This document shows positions 6,154 to 7,264 of a stretch of DNA of 7,264 bases, in pieces. The DNA comes from Deltaproteobacteria bacterium. GTDB taxonomy: Bacteria; Bdellovibrionota; JACOXK01; 2-02-FULL-40-11. The notes under the pieces are model-generated. The model searched no databases and was not told where the DNA came from. It worked only from the letters and a program-made list of their open reading frames with translations. The DNA lies in NCBI GenBank assembly GCA_016193165.1, contig JACPST010000021.1, positions 1 to 7,264 on the forward strand, read 5' to 3'. The position numbers were made by a program, and so were the translations under genes. Positions within the stretch are counted from its first letter, which is position 1. Every line of letters starts with the position of its first letter.

Positions 6154-7264
6154 AAAAGATGTTTTTCAATTTGTTTTAAATTTAAAAGGAGGGCTCCTTT
6201 ATTGCGATTCACAAGTTCTTGGGCTTTTATTTCGGACTGTTTTCTTAAACTCTCCGAAGATAAAAGTTTTCTTAACGTCTCTTCTAACATAGGCGCATTC
6301 TGAACTTCTAAGGCCGCCTTTTCTTCTAAAAATTCAAGAGCAATCGCCTTAAAATTTTCCATGTAAGGACCAAAAAGAATCACTTTTCCCAATGCCGCGG
6401 GCTCTAAAAGATTCTGCCCCCCATGTCCAGTTAAGCTTTTACCCATAAAAACGAGAGTTGCCAATGCGTAATATTGAGGCAATTTTCCAATGCTATCAAT
6501 CACTAAAACAGAATGATCATTGGCTATCCATTCTGATTGTTTCCCTTGAGACTCCAAAAGAGGCTGAAGGTTTTGATGGTGTGCCAACTGCTGAATTTCA
6601 AAAACACGCTCCGGATGACGAGGGGCTAAAATCAAGCGTAAAAAAGGAAATTCTTTGATCAATTTTTGATAACAGTGAATCAAAATTTCTTCTTCTCCGG
6701 AATGCGTACTCCCACCCACTAAAACCATATGAGAGGTCATCCCAAATTGTTTTTTAAGTTGCAAAGCTTTCACATGAAGCTCCGAATGATCCGTAGGAAT
6801 TTCAAATTTCAAATTACCCCCTACAATCACTCGTTCTTGAGGAGCCCCTAAACGAAGAAACCTGGCCGCGTCTTCAGGCGTCTGACAACTTAAGATAGAG
6901 AGTTTATTTAAAAGCAGCTTTAGGAAAAAAGGGATTTTGGAATACCCTTTAAAAGAACGATCAGAAAGCCTCCCATTTACAAGCGCCAAGGCAACTTTTT
7001 GACGATGGGCAAGCCACCAAAAATTAGGCCAAATTTCAGTTTCAACTGCAATAAAAGAAATTGGTTTTAGCTGCTTCAGCACTCGCTGAACAATCCAATA
7101 AAGATCCAAAGGAAAATAAAGAGGGATATCTTCTGAATGAAGTTTAGGGGTAATCCACTCTTGACCCGTCCGGGTGGTGGTTGAAAAAACAACAACCATT
7201 TGAGGATATTTTTCTTTAAAAGTTTTATAGAGAGAATAAATAGCAGAGGCCTCGCCCACAGAGA
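6141..7264 (-). CDS. waaA: 3-deoxy-D-manno-octulosonic acid (Kdo) transferase, 5' end cut by the window edge
   Basis: WaaA (KdtA) is the inner-membrane-associated GT-B transferase that moves Kdo from CMP-Kdo to the lipid A precursor, releasing CMP. The frame is open through the right edge. The GTG at 7259 is the Val of the family motif SVGE, not a start. The next codon outward is Ser (TCT), and about 50 N-terminal residues, including the membrane anchor, are missing. Numbering from that Val, E3 is the catalytic Glu (Glu31 of the Aquifex enzyme). Then come ETEIWPN (73-79), NGRLSDRS (95-102), GGNLK (147-151), GSTHSGEE (183-190), APRHPER (212-218), GHGGQNLLEPAALG (278-291) and GPYMENF (297-303). 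The last part forms the CMP-binding C-terminal half. I cannot tell from sequence whether it is mono- or bifunctional. It is the most upstream visible gene of the minus-strand series and overlaps the heptose kinase gene by 13 bases. Confidence 0.96.
   Translation of the reverse strand, partial: SVGEASAIYSLYKTFKEKYPQMVVVFSTTTRTGQEWITPKLHSEDIPLYFPLDLYWIVQRVLKQLKPISFIAVETEIWPNFWWLAHRQKVALALVNGRLSDRSFKGYSKIPFFLKLLLNKLSILSCQTPEDAARFLRLGAPQERVIVGGNLKFEIPTDHSELHVKALQLKKQFGMTSHMVLVGGSTHSGEEEILIHCYQKLIKEFPFLRLILAPRHPERVFEIQQLAHHQNLQPLLESQGKQSEWIANDHSVLVIDSIGKLPQYYALATLVFMGKSLTGHGGQNLLEPAALGKVILFGPYMENFKAIALEFLEEKAALEVQNAPMLEETLRKLLSSESLRKQSEIKAQELVNRNKGALLLNLKQIEKHLLWIH
6185..6200. repeat. Small inverted repeat at the waaA 3' end, upstream of the heptose kinase start
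   Basis: AAAGGAG and CTCCTTT are perfect 7-base arms around two bases, so a 6-bp stem with a GCCC tetraloop is possible in the mRNA. A short T run (TTTT, partly in the arm) follows on the minus strand. It lies in codons for waaA NKGALLL, about 30 bases before the heptose kinase ATG. The 5' arm resembles a Shine-Dalgarno but is about 40 bases from that start, too far to act as one. A weak attenuator or mRNA-processing hairpin is possible, and so is chance. Confidence 0.35.

Noticed and set aside
463..6420. Very frequent TCTAAA on the + strand as a dispersed repeat
   Set aside because: On the coding strand this is TTTAGA, mostly Leu (TTA) followed by Glu or Asp codons in an AT-rich genome. Codon bias explains it, and the flanks are not conserved.
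7257..7259. GTG as the start codon of the Kdo transferase
   Set aside because: It encodes the Val of the conserved SVGE motif. The frame continues to the window edge, so the true start is outside.

Overview
The window comes from a diderm (Gram-negative type), LPS-making bacterium with fairly AT-rich DNA (roughly 40% GC by eye). It carries genes for lipid A (lpxD), for Kdo activation and transfer (kdsC, kdsB, waaA) and for the heptose inner core (heptose-7-phosphate kinase). The lineage cannot be fixed from the sequence. A DUF4416 gene beside a single-domain heptose kinase, and the aroA-cmk-ispH order, are from memory more typical of deltaproteobacterial-grade groups, Nitrospirota or Omnitrophota than of Enterobacteria. 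This placement is inference.

Layout: bases 1-469 hold the 3' part of lpxD on the + strand. Everything from 462 to the right edge is one minus-strand gene series, transcribed right to left: waaA (5' end cut by the window edge), rfaE1/hldA-type kinase, DUF4416 gene, kdsC, kdsB, aroA, cmk, ispH. Neighbouring genes overlap by 13, 23, 11, 4, 29 and 4 bases, with a 3-base gap between cmk and ispH. The + strand lpxD and minus-strand ispH overlap tail to tail by 8 bases. No stretch of even 10 bases is non-coding. I found no RNA genes, mobile elements, CRISPR array or convincing terminator or promoter.

How the genes work together: KdsC makes free Kdo, KdsB activates it with CTP, and WaaA transfers it to lipid A precursor and releases CMP. 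Cmk phosphorylates CMP back to CDP, so its presence here could be metabolically apt as well as historical. LpxD makes the acylated glucosamine of lipid A, and the heptose kinase feeds the ADP-heptose used just outside Kdo. AroA (shikimate pathway) and IspH (MEP isoprenoid pathway) are housekeeping enzymes. The aroA-cmk-ispH block, often followed by rpsA in other bacteria, here ends without rpsA.

Most genes are well-known families. The points most worth following are the uncharacterised DUF4416 protein embedded in the Kdo/heptose genes, an A8 slippery run at the kdsB/aroA junction that would turn a 29-base overlap into a clean ATGA overlap after a -1 shift, and a chain of start codons nearly devoid of Shine-Dalgarno sequences.
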